Below are positions 7,209-12,734 of a stretch of 13,558 nt of DNA, one piece after another; the stretch's first letter is position 1, and each line of letters begins with the position of its first letter. The position numbers were made by a program, and so were the translations under genes. The stretch is taken from the NCBI GenBank assembly GCA_030671915.1, contig DAOVHN010000016.1, positions 1 to 13,558 of the forward strand, written 5' to 3'. A model generated the notes under the pieces. It ran no database searches, was not told the DNA's origin, and saw only the letters and a list, made by a program, of their open reading frames with translations. The stretch is from Pseudomonadota bacterium (GTDB lineage Bacteria > Pseudomonadota > Alphaproteobacteria > UBA8366 > JADFVY01).

Positions 7209-7469
7209 ATGCGCGCCAGATGTCCGAACTGCGGCCGGGGGTTTAACTGCGATGGCGGTGAGGATTGCTGGTGCCTGAAGGTCGAGCGGAAATTCGATTA
7301 CGAGGAAATGATTCTGCGCACCGGCGCCATGGGCTGCGCCTGCCCGGTCTGCGTCACCGGTCGAACCGATCTGGCCGATGTCGAGGCCAAAGCGCCGGCC
7401 GGCGGCGCCACAAGGCCAGCGAGCAAACGCCGCGGCGGACGCCGTCGAACCGGCAATACTCAAGCATGA
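7209..7469 (+). CDS. Cysteine-rich CWC family protein
   Basis: A small basic-tailed protein of 86 residues with eight cysteines: C5 and C8 (CPNC), C14, C20 and C22 (the CWC motif that names the family), then C43, C45 and C48 (CACPVC). The spacing CPxCG-x-x-F-x-C ... CWC ... CxCPxC is that of the cysteine-rich CWC family, likely a zinc-binding ribbon. The function of the family is not known. The C-terminal third is rich in Arg, Lys, Gly and Ala (PASKRRGGRRR) and could contact nucleic acid, which is inference. GAGG lies 8 bases before ATG 7209, and the gene follows the 175-aa gene by 19 bases, so co-transcription is likely. Confidence 0.83.
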   Translation: MRARCPNCGRGFNCDGGEDCWCLKVERKFDYEEMILRTGAMGCACPVCVTGRTDLADVEAKAPAGGATRPASKRRGGRRRTGNTQA

Positions 7470-7483
7470 TTGATCTGCGTCAT
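7470..7483 (+). promoter_or_regulatory. FNR/FixK-like box upstream of the 66-aa gene
   Basis: ttgat-ctgc-gtcat matches the Crp/Fnr-family palindrome TTGAT-N4-ATCAA at eight of ten positions. It also differs by only one base from the ttgatctgcgtcaa form often seen for FixK/FnrL-type regulators. It lies directly after the CWC stop codon and 55 bases before the next start. A tggtatcg stretch near 7511-7518 could be an extended -10. Regulation by oxygen or NO is inferred, not shown. Confidence 0.4.
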
Positions 7484-7538
7484 TGAGTGTTAGGCCGCAA
7501 CCCACCAGTCTGGTATCGCAAGACAGGGGGGAAGAGAC

Positions 7539-7739
7539 ATGGGCTACAAAATTTTCTTTAATTTCATCACCGGCGCCAGGATCCAACTGCCCACGGTTTC
7601 ATGCGCCGCCGCGGTCGCCCGAGAAGACGGCTGTCATGGGGTGCGGGCGATCCTCAGCCCGAATGAGGAAGCCCGGACCCTGCTTGGCGACCACATTCGA
7701 ATGCTCTCGGAACTGAAGCGCGCGGCGCCTGACAGCTGA
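7539..7739 (+). CDS. Small hypothetical protein (66 aa)
   Basis: I do not recognise this 66-residue protein. It starts MGYKIFFNFITGARIQ, an amphipathic beta-like segment rather than a signal peptide. Two cysteines follow (in VSCAAAV and DGCHGV), then a helical C-terminal half with NEEARTLLGDHIRMLSELKR. A very strong ribosome-binding site (gggggga ending about 7 bases before the ATG) argues that it is translated. It is preceded by an FNR/FixK-like box and followed by a strong terminator, so it may be its own short transcription unit as well as the last gene of the DUF4197 run. Confidence 0.65.
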   Translation: MGYKIFFNFITGARIQLPTVSCAAAVAREDGCHGVRAILSPNEEARTLLGDHIRMLSELKRAAPDS

Positions 7740-7790
7740 CTCCGCGCTCCTCGGTACCAACCCCTTCCGGGACGTTCGAACGGCCCGCGT

Positions 7791-7832
7791 AAAAGACCCG
7801 CCCGCTACCGATTTGCTGCCGGCGGGTCTTTT
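7791..7832 (+). terminator. Rho-independent (possibly bidirectional) terminator
   Basis: The arms aaaagacccgcc (7791-7802) and ggcgggtctttt (7821-7832) are exact 12-bp reverse complements around an 18-base loop. The GC-rich core followed by TTTT fits an intrinsic terminator for the preceding small gene; the AAAA flank gives a U-run on the other strand too. Confidence 0.8.
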
Positions 7833-7840
7833 GCTATCCT
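7813..7840 (+). promoter_or_regulatory. Weak promoter candidate for the ankyrin gene
   Basis: TTGCTG (7813-7818) and TATCCT (7835-7840) with a 16-bp spacer each match the sigma70 consensus at four of six positions. The candidate overlaps the right arm of the terminator. Transcription would begin near 7847, inside or past the left arm of the inverted repeat described next. Confidence 0.25.
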
Positions 7841-7882
7841 GCCTGCCATAGATGAAAAACACACAGACATAACAGGCAGGAT
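7836..7882 (+). promoter_or_regulatory. Inverted repeat covering the ankyrin gene's ribosome-binding site
   Basis: atcctgcctg (7836-7845) and caggcaggat (7873-7882) are exact 10-bp reverse complements separated by 27 bases. The right arm contains the AGGCAGGA ribosome-binding site just before ATG 7885. If the RNA begins upstream of 7836, the hairpin would hide the site and repress translation. Confidence 0.45.
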
Positions 7883-7884
7883 CA

Positions 7885-8799
7885 ATGACACTCCATTGGC
7901 GGGGAATTCTCTTATTAATCGTTATGGCGACGTTCCCCATTCAGGCGTGGGCCGAAAACCACTACCGCGACCAGACGCCGGATTCGGCACGCGGGCAGCC
8001 GGTAAGTCCGATGATGACGAACCTGGCCCTGCTGCAGGCGGCCGAAAAGGGCTGGGTCGATGAAATTGAGAAACTGCTGGCCGAAGGCGCGAATGTCGCG
8101 GCCCGCAACCGCTTCTCCAGCACGCCGCTGCTGTTGGCCGCGGGCAACGGGCACCGCAAGACGGTCAAGGCGCTGCTGGCCGCCGGGTCGGATATCAACC
8201 ACCGCAATCTGGGCGGCAGTACGGCCCTGATTCGCGCCGCCGAGGGCGGCCATGCGCGCGTGGCAAAAATGCTGATCGAGGCCGGCGCCTTTGTCGACCA
8301 CGCCAGTAACAAGGGCGTGTCGGCCCTGACCGCGGCCGCCTTCAACGGCGACGACGACGTCGTGGAGCTGCTGCTGGCGAAAGGTGTCGACCCCAACTAT
8401 GTCGACCGCACCGGAAAATCGGCCATCGTCTACGCGGCGGCCAAGGGTTTCGCCGGGACGGTGCGGCTTCTGCTGGACGCGGGAGTCGCGCCCGACACCC
8501 GCTACGGCAACGATCTGACCGTGCTGATGTGGGCGGCGGGGCATGCCAACGACGTGCCGGTCGGCGACGGCGTGGCGACGGTGACGGCGCTGATCGCGGT
8601 GGGCGCGGGCCTGGACAGCCAGGACAATCGCGGCCGCACGGCGTTGATGGTGGCGGCCTCGCTCGGCCATGCGAAAGTGGCGGAAGCCCTGCTGAAGGCC
8701 GGGGCGCGGGCCGATATCGCCGATGGCGAGGGCAAGACCGCAAGGGACCTTGCGGGTGGCGAGGACGTGCTGGCGGTCCTGGCCGCGAACGGGCAGTGA
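7885..8799 (+). CDS. Exported ankyrin-repeat protein
   Basis: This 304-residue protein begins with a signal peptide (MTLHWRGILLLIVMATF... with likely cleavage after AWA at residue 23), so it should be periplasmic. The rest is a run of ankyrin repeats of about 33 residues from residue 45 to the end: NLALLQAAEKG, STPLLLAAGNGH, STALIRAAEGGH, VSALTAAAFNGD, KSAIVYAAAKGF, LTVLMWAAGHAN and RTALMVAASLGH each open a repeat, and a partial one (KTARDLAGGE) caps the array. The repeat at about 209-248 carries a short insertion (ANDVPVGDGVATV). Ankyrin arrays bind proteins; periplasmic ones in proteobacteria sometimes accompany catalases or cytochromes, but no partner can be named. The next gene is convergent (diheme cytochrome c), which gives a spatial but not operonic link. 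Confidence 0.9.
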   Translation: MTLHWRGILLLIVMATFPIQAWAENHYRDQTPDSARGQPVSPMMTNLALLQAAEKGWVDEIEKLLAEGANVAARNRFSSTPLLLAAGNGHRKTVKALLAAGSDINHRNLGGSTALIRAAEGGHARVAKMLIEAGAFVDHASNKGVSALTAAAFNGDDDVVELLLAKGVDPNYVDRTGKSAIVYAAAKGFAGTVRLLLDAGVAPDTRYGNDLTVLMWAAGHANDVPVGDGVATVTALIAVGAGLDSQDNRGRTALMVAASLGHAKVAEALLKAGARADIADGEGKTARDLAGGEDVLAVLAANGQ

Positions 8800-8804
8800 T
8801 CCTC

Positions 8805-8835
8805 AAAAAGGGGGCGCCCGCAACGAGCGCCCCTT
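8805..8835 (-). terminator. Rho-independent terminator of the cytochrome c gene
   Basis: ggggcgc (8811-8817) and gcgcccc (8827-8833) form a 7-bp GC stem with a 9-base loop. Read on the minus strand it is followed by a TTTTT run (complement of 8805-8809), 24 bases after the cytochrome stop. On the plus strand the stem is not followed by a T-run, so it mainly serves the minus strand. Confidence 0.7.
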
Positions 8836-8858
8836 GCCGAACGTCTGGGTGTAGCCGG

Positions 8859-9491
8859 TCAGAAATCGGCCAGGTATTCGGCCATTGCGTCAATATCCGC
8901 CTCTTCGAAAGAGTTCATTAGCGAAGATTTAGACGGTGAATTCATCCGCACCTTGTTCTTGAAATCCATCAGGGTCTTGAAGAGATATTCGCGCTGCTGG
9001 CCGGCCAGACGCGGTACGCGGCTGTCGCCGTCGTAGCCGCCGCGGTGGCACTGGACGCACTGGCCGGCGCCGGTGGCGGTCTCGCCTTTGGCGGTTATCG
9101 CGGGGTCGCCCTTGAAACCGGTATTGGGCCATTCCTGTTCCGAGAAGTATGTGGCGATCAGCTTCATCTGATCCTTGCTCAATTCCTCGACCATCGGCTG
9201 CATGATTTCCGAGGCCCGCCGGCCCGCCTTGAAATCCTTGAGCTGGACATAGAGGTAATAAAAATGCTGGCCGGAAAGGATGGGAAACTCCGGATCGGCG
9301 GACTCTCCGCTGACGCCGTGGCAATCGAAGCAACCAAACAGCTCGGTGGAGACCGAGGCGTATTCGTCGGGCAAAATCGGCTGTTCGCCGGCTCCCGGGA
9401 TACGCGGAGGTTCCTCCGACCGCGCCGAAACCGGCCAACCCGCGCAGGCAATGGCAATCAGCAGGACTCGCAACAGATAAACCGTCTTCAT
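8859..9491 (-). CDS. Diheme cytochrome c (c4-like), periplasmic
   Basis: This 210-residue protein starts with a signal peptide (MKTVYLLRVLLIAIACAGW..., cleavage likely near ARS at residues 23-25). It has two cytochrome c domains, each with a CXXCH haem-attachment motif: CFDCH at 54-58 and CVQCH at 145-149. Methionines in EIMQPM (95-100) and in VRMNSP / SLMNSF (181-194) are candidate axial ligands. The duplicated layout with Y-rich LSGQHFYYLYVQL and LAGQQREYLFKTL segments is that of cytochrome c4. Placed downstream of and on the same strand as the PQQ-alcohol dehydrogenase, it is the likely electron acceptor or onward carrier for that enzyme, although a terminator separates the two. A gag(gt)aagag stretch precedes the ATG. 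A 6-bp GC hairpin (9523-9543) lies in the leader. Confidence 0.9.
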   Translation of the reverse strand: MKTVYLLRVLLIAIACAGWPVSARSEEPPRIPGAGEQPILPDEYASVSTELFGCFDCHGVSGESADPEFPILSGQHFYYLYVQLKDFKAGRRASEIMQPMVEELSKDQMKLIATYFSEQEWPNTGFKGDPAITAKGETATGAGQCVQCHRGGYDGDSRVPRLAGQQREYLFKTLMDFKNKVRMNSPSKSSLMNSFEEADIDAMAEYLADF

Positions 9492-9522
9492 GGGAATTCT
9501 CTTACCTCGTAAATATCGAAAA

Positions 9523-9543
9523 GGGGGCCGCTTTCCAGCCCCC
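9523..9543 (-). other. GC-rich hairpin in the cytochrome c leader
   Basis: gggggc (9523-9528) and gccccc (9538-9543) form a 6-bp stem with a 9-base loop in the gap between the dehydrogenase terminator and the cytochrome start. No T-run follows on the minus strand, so it is not a clear terminator; it may be an mRNA leader structure or 5' stabiliser. Confidence 0.3.
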
Positions 9544-9570
9544 CAGTAACCGGATCGTAACGGATATTGT

Positions 9571-9608
9571 TGAAAAACGAAAGAGCCGGCCTCAGGCGAG
9601 GCCGGCTC
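9571..9608 (-). terminator. Strong Rho-independent terminator of the PQQ-dehydrogenase gene
   Basis: gagccggcctc (9583-9593) and gaggccggctc (9598-9608) are exact 11-bp arms around a 4-base loop. On the minus strand the stem is followed by tttcgttttt, a good U-tract, 24 bases after the dehydrogenase stop. It should end most transcripts before the cytochrome gene. Confidence 0.85.
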
Positions 9609-9631
9609 CGTCGTTACGTCAACCGCCTGTA

Positions 9632-11347
9632 TCAGTCAGGCAGCGCAAACGCGATGATGTTGTTGCCGCGCTTGTAGTTGAGCTGCACGTTGCCGCCGGC
9701 GCCGACGACGATGTACTGCTTGCCGTCGACGGTGTAGGACGCGGGTGGCGCATTTACGCCGGCACCGGCCTGGAAGCTCCAGAGCACGCTGCCGGTTTCG
9801 GAATCGTAGGCCTTGAACATGCCGCTGCCTTCGCCCGTGAATACGAGGCCGCCGGCCGTGGCCATGATGCCGCCGATCATCGGCTGTTGGGTCTTGACCT
9901 GCCAGCGGATCTTGCCGGTGTTGTAGTCGACCGCGGTCACGTTGCCCCACTGTTCTTCCGTGGGGATAACCTTGAACGCGCCGCCGAGCCACAGCTTGCC
10001 CTCGGGATAGGGCGAGCTTTCGACATGATAGGTCATCGGCTGGTGCAGGTTGATGGCGTAGACGAGGCCGAGGCCTTCGTCGACCGTCATCGGCGACCAT
10101 TCGACGCCGCCATTGGCGCCCGGCAGCATGCGCGCGCCATCCTTGGTCGGCAGGACCCACATGTCCTCCTGCGGCACCATGGCCTCGGAAAAGCGGATCA
10201 GCGAGCAGTCGTCCCGGTTATGTATATAGACATGACCTGTCTTGCCGCCATGCAGCACGCCGGGAACCATCTTGCCATTCTTGTCGGCAACATCGACCAG
10301 GATCGGCGGGCTGACCGCATCCAGATCCCAGACATCGTGCGCGATATACTGGAAGTGGCAGGCGTACTTGCCGGTATCCAGATCGACCGAGATCAGCGAG
10401 TTGGTGTACAGGTTGTCACCCGGGCGGATCGAGCCGTCGAGATCGGGCGAGGGATTGCCGGCAACAAAGAAAATCCGGTTGGTTTCCGCATCGTAGGCCG
10501 GGTTCTGCCAGACGCCACCGCCGAGGGTCTTGTACGGATCGCCAAGTTTCTTCAGCGCCGCTTTCTCGGCCGCGATATCGCGCAGCATGTTACGCCCGGT
10601 GGCATCCTTTTCCGCCCAAACGCCCACCGAATTCTCGGCGGTCGTATGGAACGTCCACAGCAGTTTGCCGTCCTCTGCATTGTAGGCTTTCACGAAGCCG
10701 CGGATGCCGTATTCGCCGCCGTTGGTGCCGATCAGTATCTTGCCGTTGACGGCGGTTGGCGCCATGGTTTCGGAATAGCCCAGTTCGGGATCGGCGATCT
10801 GCTGTTCCCAGACTACCTTGCCGGTCTTGGCGTCCAGAGCTACCAGCTTGGCATCCAGCGTGCCCATGAAGACCTTGTCGCCATAGGCGGCGACGCCGCG
10901 GTTGTTCGGGCCGCAGCAATAGGTCGTGATCGGGCCCATCTTGTGCTTGTACTGCCAGATCTGCGCGCCGGTGCGGGCATTGAGGGCATAAACGTGATTG
11001 AACGACGTCGTGATATACATAATGCCGTTGACGACGATCGGTGTGGTTTCAAGAGATTCCACGATTTCGGTCTGGAAAATCCAGGCCGGGCGCAGGTTTT
11101 TCACGTTGTTCACGTTGATCTGGCGCGCCGGGTAGTAGCGCGTCTGATCGTAATTGCCGTTGGTGTGCAGGAAGTTGTTACCGTCGCTCTCGGCGCGGTT
11201 CATCATGTCCTGCGAAACGGTATTCATGTTGCCGTAGAGCGTACCGCCCTGGACTTCCTGCGCGCCGGCCGTAAAGGCCCCCGCCGCAACAAGTCCGGCC
11301 GTGACAAAGGCGCCGCCAAGCACCTTCTTCCAAGCTGACTTACTCAT
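9632..11347 (-). CDS. PQQ-dependent alcohol dehydrogenase (methanol/ethanol family), probably lanthanide-type
   Basis: This 571-residue periplasmic quinoprotein has a signal peptide ending AGA (cleavage about residue 29) and the eight-bladed propeller of the family. The adjacent cysteines C144-C145 ([10 protein letters not shown]) match the vicinal disulfide over PQQ. E212 (GGEYGIRG), N298 (AGNPSPD) and D341 (VWDLD) align in order and spacing with the metal ligands and catalytic Asp of methanol dehydrogenase. D343, two residues after the catalytic Asp, is the extra ligand that marks lanthanide-using enzymes such as XoxF and PedH. K369 fits the conserved basic residue. There is no C-terminal cytochrome domain, so electrons must leave through a separate cytochrome c, probably the downstream diheme protein. 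GGGAGG lies just before ATG 11347; an in-frame ATG at 11368 falls in a hairpin loop. The substrate alcohol is not determinable from sequence. Confidence 0.92.
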   Translation of the reverse strand: MSKSAWKKVLGGAFVTAGLVAAGAFTAGAQEVQGGTLYGNMNTVSQDMMNRAESDGNNFLHTNGNYDQTRYYPARQINVNNVKNLRPAWIFQTEIVESLETTPIVVNGIMYITTSFNHVYALNARTGAQIWQYKHKMGPITTYCCGPNNRGVAAYGDKVFMGTLDAKLVALDAKTGKVVWEQQIADPELGYSETMAPTAVNGKILIGTNGGEYGIRGFVKAYNAEDGKLLWTFHTTAENSVGVWAEKDATGRNMLRDIAAEKAALKKLGDPYKTLGGGVWQNPAYDAETNRIFFVAGNPSPDLDGSIRPGDNLYTNSLISVDLDTGKYACHFQYIAHDVWDLDAVSPPILVDVADKNGKMVPGVLHGGKTGHVYIHNRDDCSLIRFSEAMVPQEDMWVLPTKDGARMLPGANGGVEWSPMTVDEGLGLVYAINLHQPMTYHVESSPYPEGKLWLGGAFKVIPTEEQWGNVTAVDYNTGKIRWQVKTQQPMIGGIMATAGGLVFTGEGSGMFKAYDSETGSVLWSFQAGAGVNAPPASYTVDGKQYIVVGAGGNVQLNYKRGNNIIAFALPD

Positions 11348-11358
11348 AATTCCTCCCT

Positions 11359-11375
11359 GGCCCCGCATCGGGGCC
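11359..11375 (-). other. Leader hairpin directly upstream of the dehydrogenase ribosome-binding site
   Basis: ggccccg (11359-11365) and cggggcc (11369-11375) form a perfect 7-bp GC stem with a CAT/ATG loop. It ends a few bases before the GGGAGG ribosome-binding site on the minus strand. It could stabilise the mRNA 5' end or modulate translation. Confidence 0.4.
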
Positions 11376-11442
11376 CCATGGTCTCCGAAAACGGAATGAG
11401 GGCATGAATGTTGGATCAGCCCCCGTTCTCTGTAAGGGGCAG

Positions 11443-11465
11443 TATCACATTTTAAACTTGTGATA
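11443..11465. promoter_or_regulatory. Dyad tatcaca-N9-tgtgata, putative operator
   Basis: The 7-bp arms at 11443-11449 and 11459-11465 are exact reverse complements with an AT-rich spacer. The half-sites read TCACA then TGTGA, the opposite order to a Crp site. It lies about 96 bases upstream of the dehydrogenase start and could serve either divergent gene. Confidence 0.4.
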
Positions 11466-11478
11466 TTTGGCTTTCCTA

Positions 11479-11499
11479 GTCCAGTTTTTTTATTTGGAC
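11479..11499. promoter_or_regulatory. Dyad gtcca-N11-tggac
   Basis: Five-base arms at 11479-11483 and 11495-11499 flank a T-rich spacer. It sits about 35 bp, centre to centre, from the tatcaca dyad. Short arms make this a weak candidate operator. Confidence 0.25.
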
Positions 11500-11738
11500 A
11501 AAATACCGGAAACTATCGCCCTAACCCCAGGATGGATTATTACCCGTCAGCGCACTGATAGTCAATTTCCGAAAAGGAAAGGAAAGTCCCCGTACGAAGG
11601 GGTGGGACAACGCGCCGCTAGGTTTTGGAGCCTGGAGCGCGGGCATCGCCACGGAGCCGTCTTGCCTTTTATGCCGCCGCGGGTAATGTTTGGCGCGCGG
11701 CGAACCAAATAAAAAAATGAACGGGCGGGAGTGAAAGG

Positions 11739-12734
11739 ATGAGGCGCAGCACAGCCACAGTGATATTCGGCCTTTTTGCGGCCATGACAGCAGTCTCCGC
11801 GTTCGCCAACAGCGTTGGCGCGGAGCCGTCCGGCAAGATCTATATCAGTAACGAGAAAAGCAGCACCATCACGGTACTCGACGGCGGGACCAACGAGGTA
11901 ATCGACGAGTTCGAGACCTGCGCGCGCCCGCGCGGCATGCATTTCAATCTGGATCGCACACAGTTCTTCGTGGGCTGCGCGGACGATAATGTGATCGCCG
12001 TCTACGACACGGCCACCGCCAAGCTGGTCCACCGCATCCGCAAGATGGAGGAGCCGGAGACCTTCGACCTGCACCCAAGCGGCGAATATCTCGTGGTTTC
12101 CAACGAGGAGGACGCGGTGGCGACCAAGGTCAATGTGGCGACCGGCAAGGTGGAGGGCGAGGCCGAAATTGGCGAGGAGCCCGAAGGCGTGCTTTTCACC
12201 GCCGACGGCAAGACGGTCTATGTCGCCTCGGAAGCAAACAACCTGGTCCATGTCATCGATTTCGAGACCATGGAGGTGAAGGCCGATATTTTCGTCGGCA
12301 CCAGACCGCGGCGCTTTGCCCTGACCCGCGACGAGAAGTTCCTCTGGGTGTCCTGCGAATTGGCCGGCGAGGTCGATATCATCGACACCACCACCAACAA
12401 GGTCGCCTGGGACATCCTGTTCCTGCCCCCCGGTTTCCGGCGCGAGGAAGTGACCCCGGTGGACCTGCTGATCACCGAGGACGGCAAGACCGCCTATGTG
12501 GCGCTGGGCCGGGCCAATCATGTGGGCGTGGTCGATGTGGAGAGTCGCAGGATCACCGACTACATCCTGGTCGGCAAGCGGCCCTGGGGCTTGGCCCTGA
12601 CCAGTGACGAGAGTCTCCTTTACGTCGCCAACGGCCTGTCGGACGATATCTCGATCATCGATACGAAGACCCGCAAGGTCCTGAAATCGATCCCCGTGGG
12701 CCTGATCCCCTACGGCGTCCTGATCGACGACTGA
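11739..12734 (+). CDS. PQQ-associated YVTN-type seven-bladed beta-propeller protein
   Basis: This 331-residue protein has an N-terminal signal sequence (MRRSTATVIFGLFAAMTAVSAFA, cleavage near residues 23-28) and then seven repeats of about 42-45 residues. The repeat strands read KIYISNE, QFFVGCA, EYLVVSNE, KTVYVASE, KFLWVSCE, KTAYVALG and LLYVANG, each preceded by a P-x-G/F turn and followed by an I-x-V-x-D strand. This is the YVTN propeller fold, and the sequence fits the set described as PQQ-dependent catabolism-associated beta-propeller proteins. It should be periplasmic; its role is unknown, possibly binding a ligand or partner of the dehydrogenase. GGGAG lies 7 bases before ATG 11739. 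Its stop shares a base with the next gene's start (TGATG), indicating translational coupling. The divergent dehydrogenase shares the upstream region. Confidence 0.88.
   Translation: MRRSTATVIFGLFAAMTAVSAFANSVGAEPSGKIYISNEKSSTITVLDGGTNEVIDEFETCARPRGMHFNLDRTQFFVGCADDNVIAVYDTATAKLVHRIRKMEEPETFDLHPSGEYLVVSNEEDAVATKVNVATGKVEGEAEIGEEPEGVLFTADGKTVYVASEANNLVHVIDFETMEVKADIFVGTRPRRFALTRDEKFLWVSCELAGEVDIIDTTTNKVAWDILFLPPGFRREEVTPVDLLITEDGKTAYVALGRANHVGVVDVESRRITDYILVGKRPWGLALTSDESLLYVANGLSDDISIIDTKTRKVLKSIPVGLIPYGVLIDD

Larger units (their letters stand above)
11348..11738. promoter_or_regulatory. 391-bp divergent control region between PQQ-dehydrogenase and beta-propeller genes
   Basis: No credible gene lies here. 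The stretch around 11440-11525 is AT-rich compared with the rest of the locus. It contains a GC hairpin next to the dehydrogenase start (11359-11375), a tatcaca-N9-tgtgata dyad (11443-11465), a gtcca-N11-tggac dyad (11479-11499) and a cccc/gggg hairpin near 11588-11602. It must hold promoters for both directions, but I could not fix -35/-10 pairs with confidence. The length and structure allow for several regulator sites or an unannotated leader or small RNA. Confidence 0.5.

Noticed and set aside
7915..8670. A 251-codon minus-strand open frame opposite the ankyrin gene
   Set aside because: The regular ankyrin repeats are on the plus strand; the antisense product is an Arg/Gln/His-rich mirror of them.
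9887..11338. A 483-codon open frame on the plus strand opposite the PQQ-dehydrogenase
   Set aside because: It is the antisense shadow of a gene with clear family motifs; its translation is low-complexity with no recognisable domain, and high GC content explains the long open frame.
11443..11465. A Crp-binding site (TGTGA-N6-TCACA)
   Set aside because: The half-sites are in the reverse order (TCACA then TGTGA) with a 9-base spacer, so it is listed only as an unidentified dyad.
11467..11712. An 81-codon plus-strand frame in the dehydrogenase/propeller gap
   Set aside because: No ribosome-binding site, atypical composition and no recognisable similarity; the gap is better read as regulatory.
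11562..12521. A 319-codon open frame on the minus strand opposite the beta-propeller gene
   Set aside because: The propeller repeats, signal peptide and ribosome-binding site are on the plus strand; the antisense product resembles no family.
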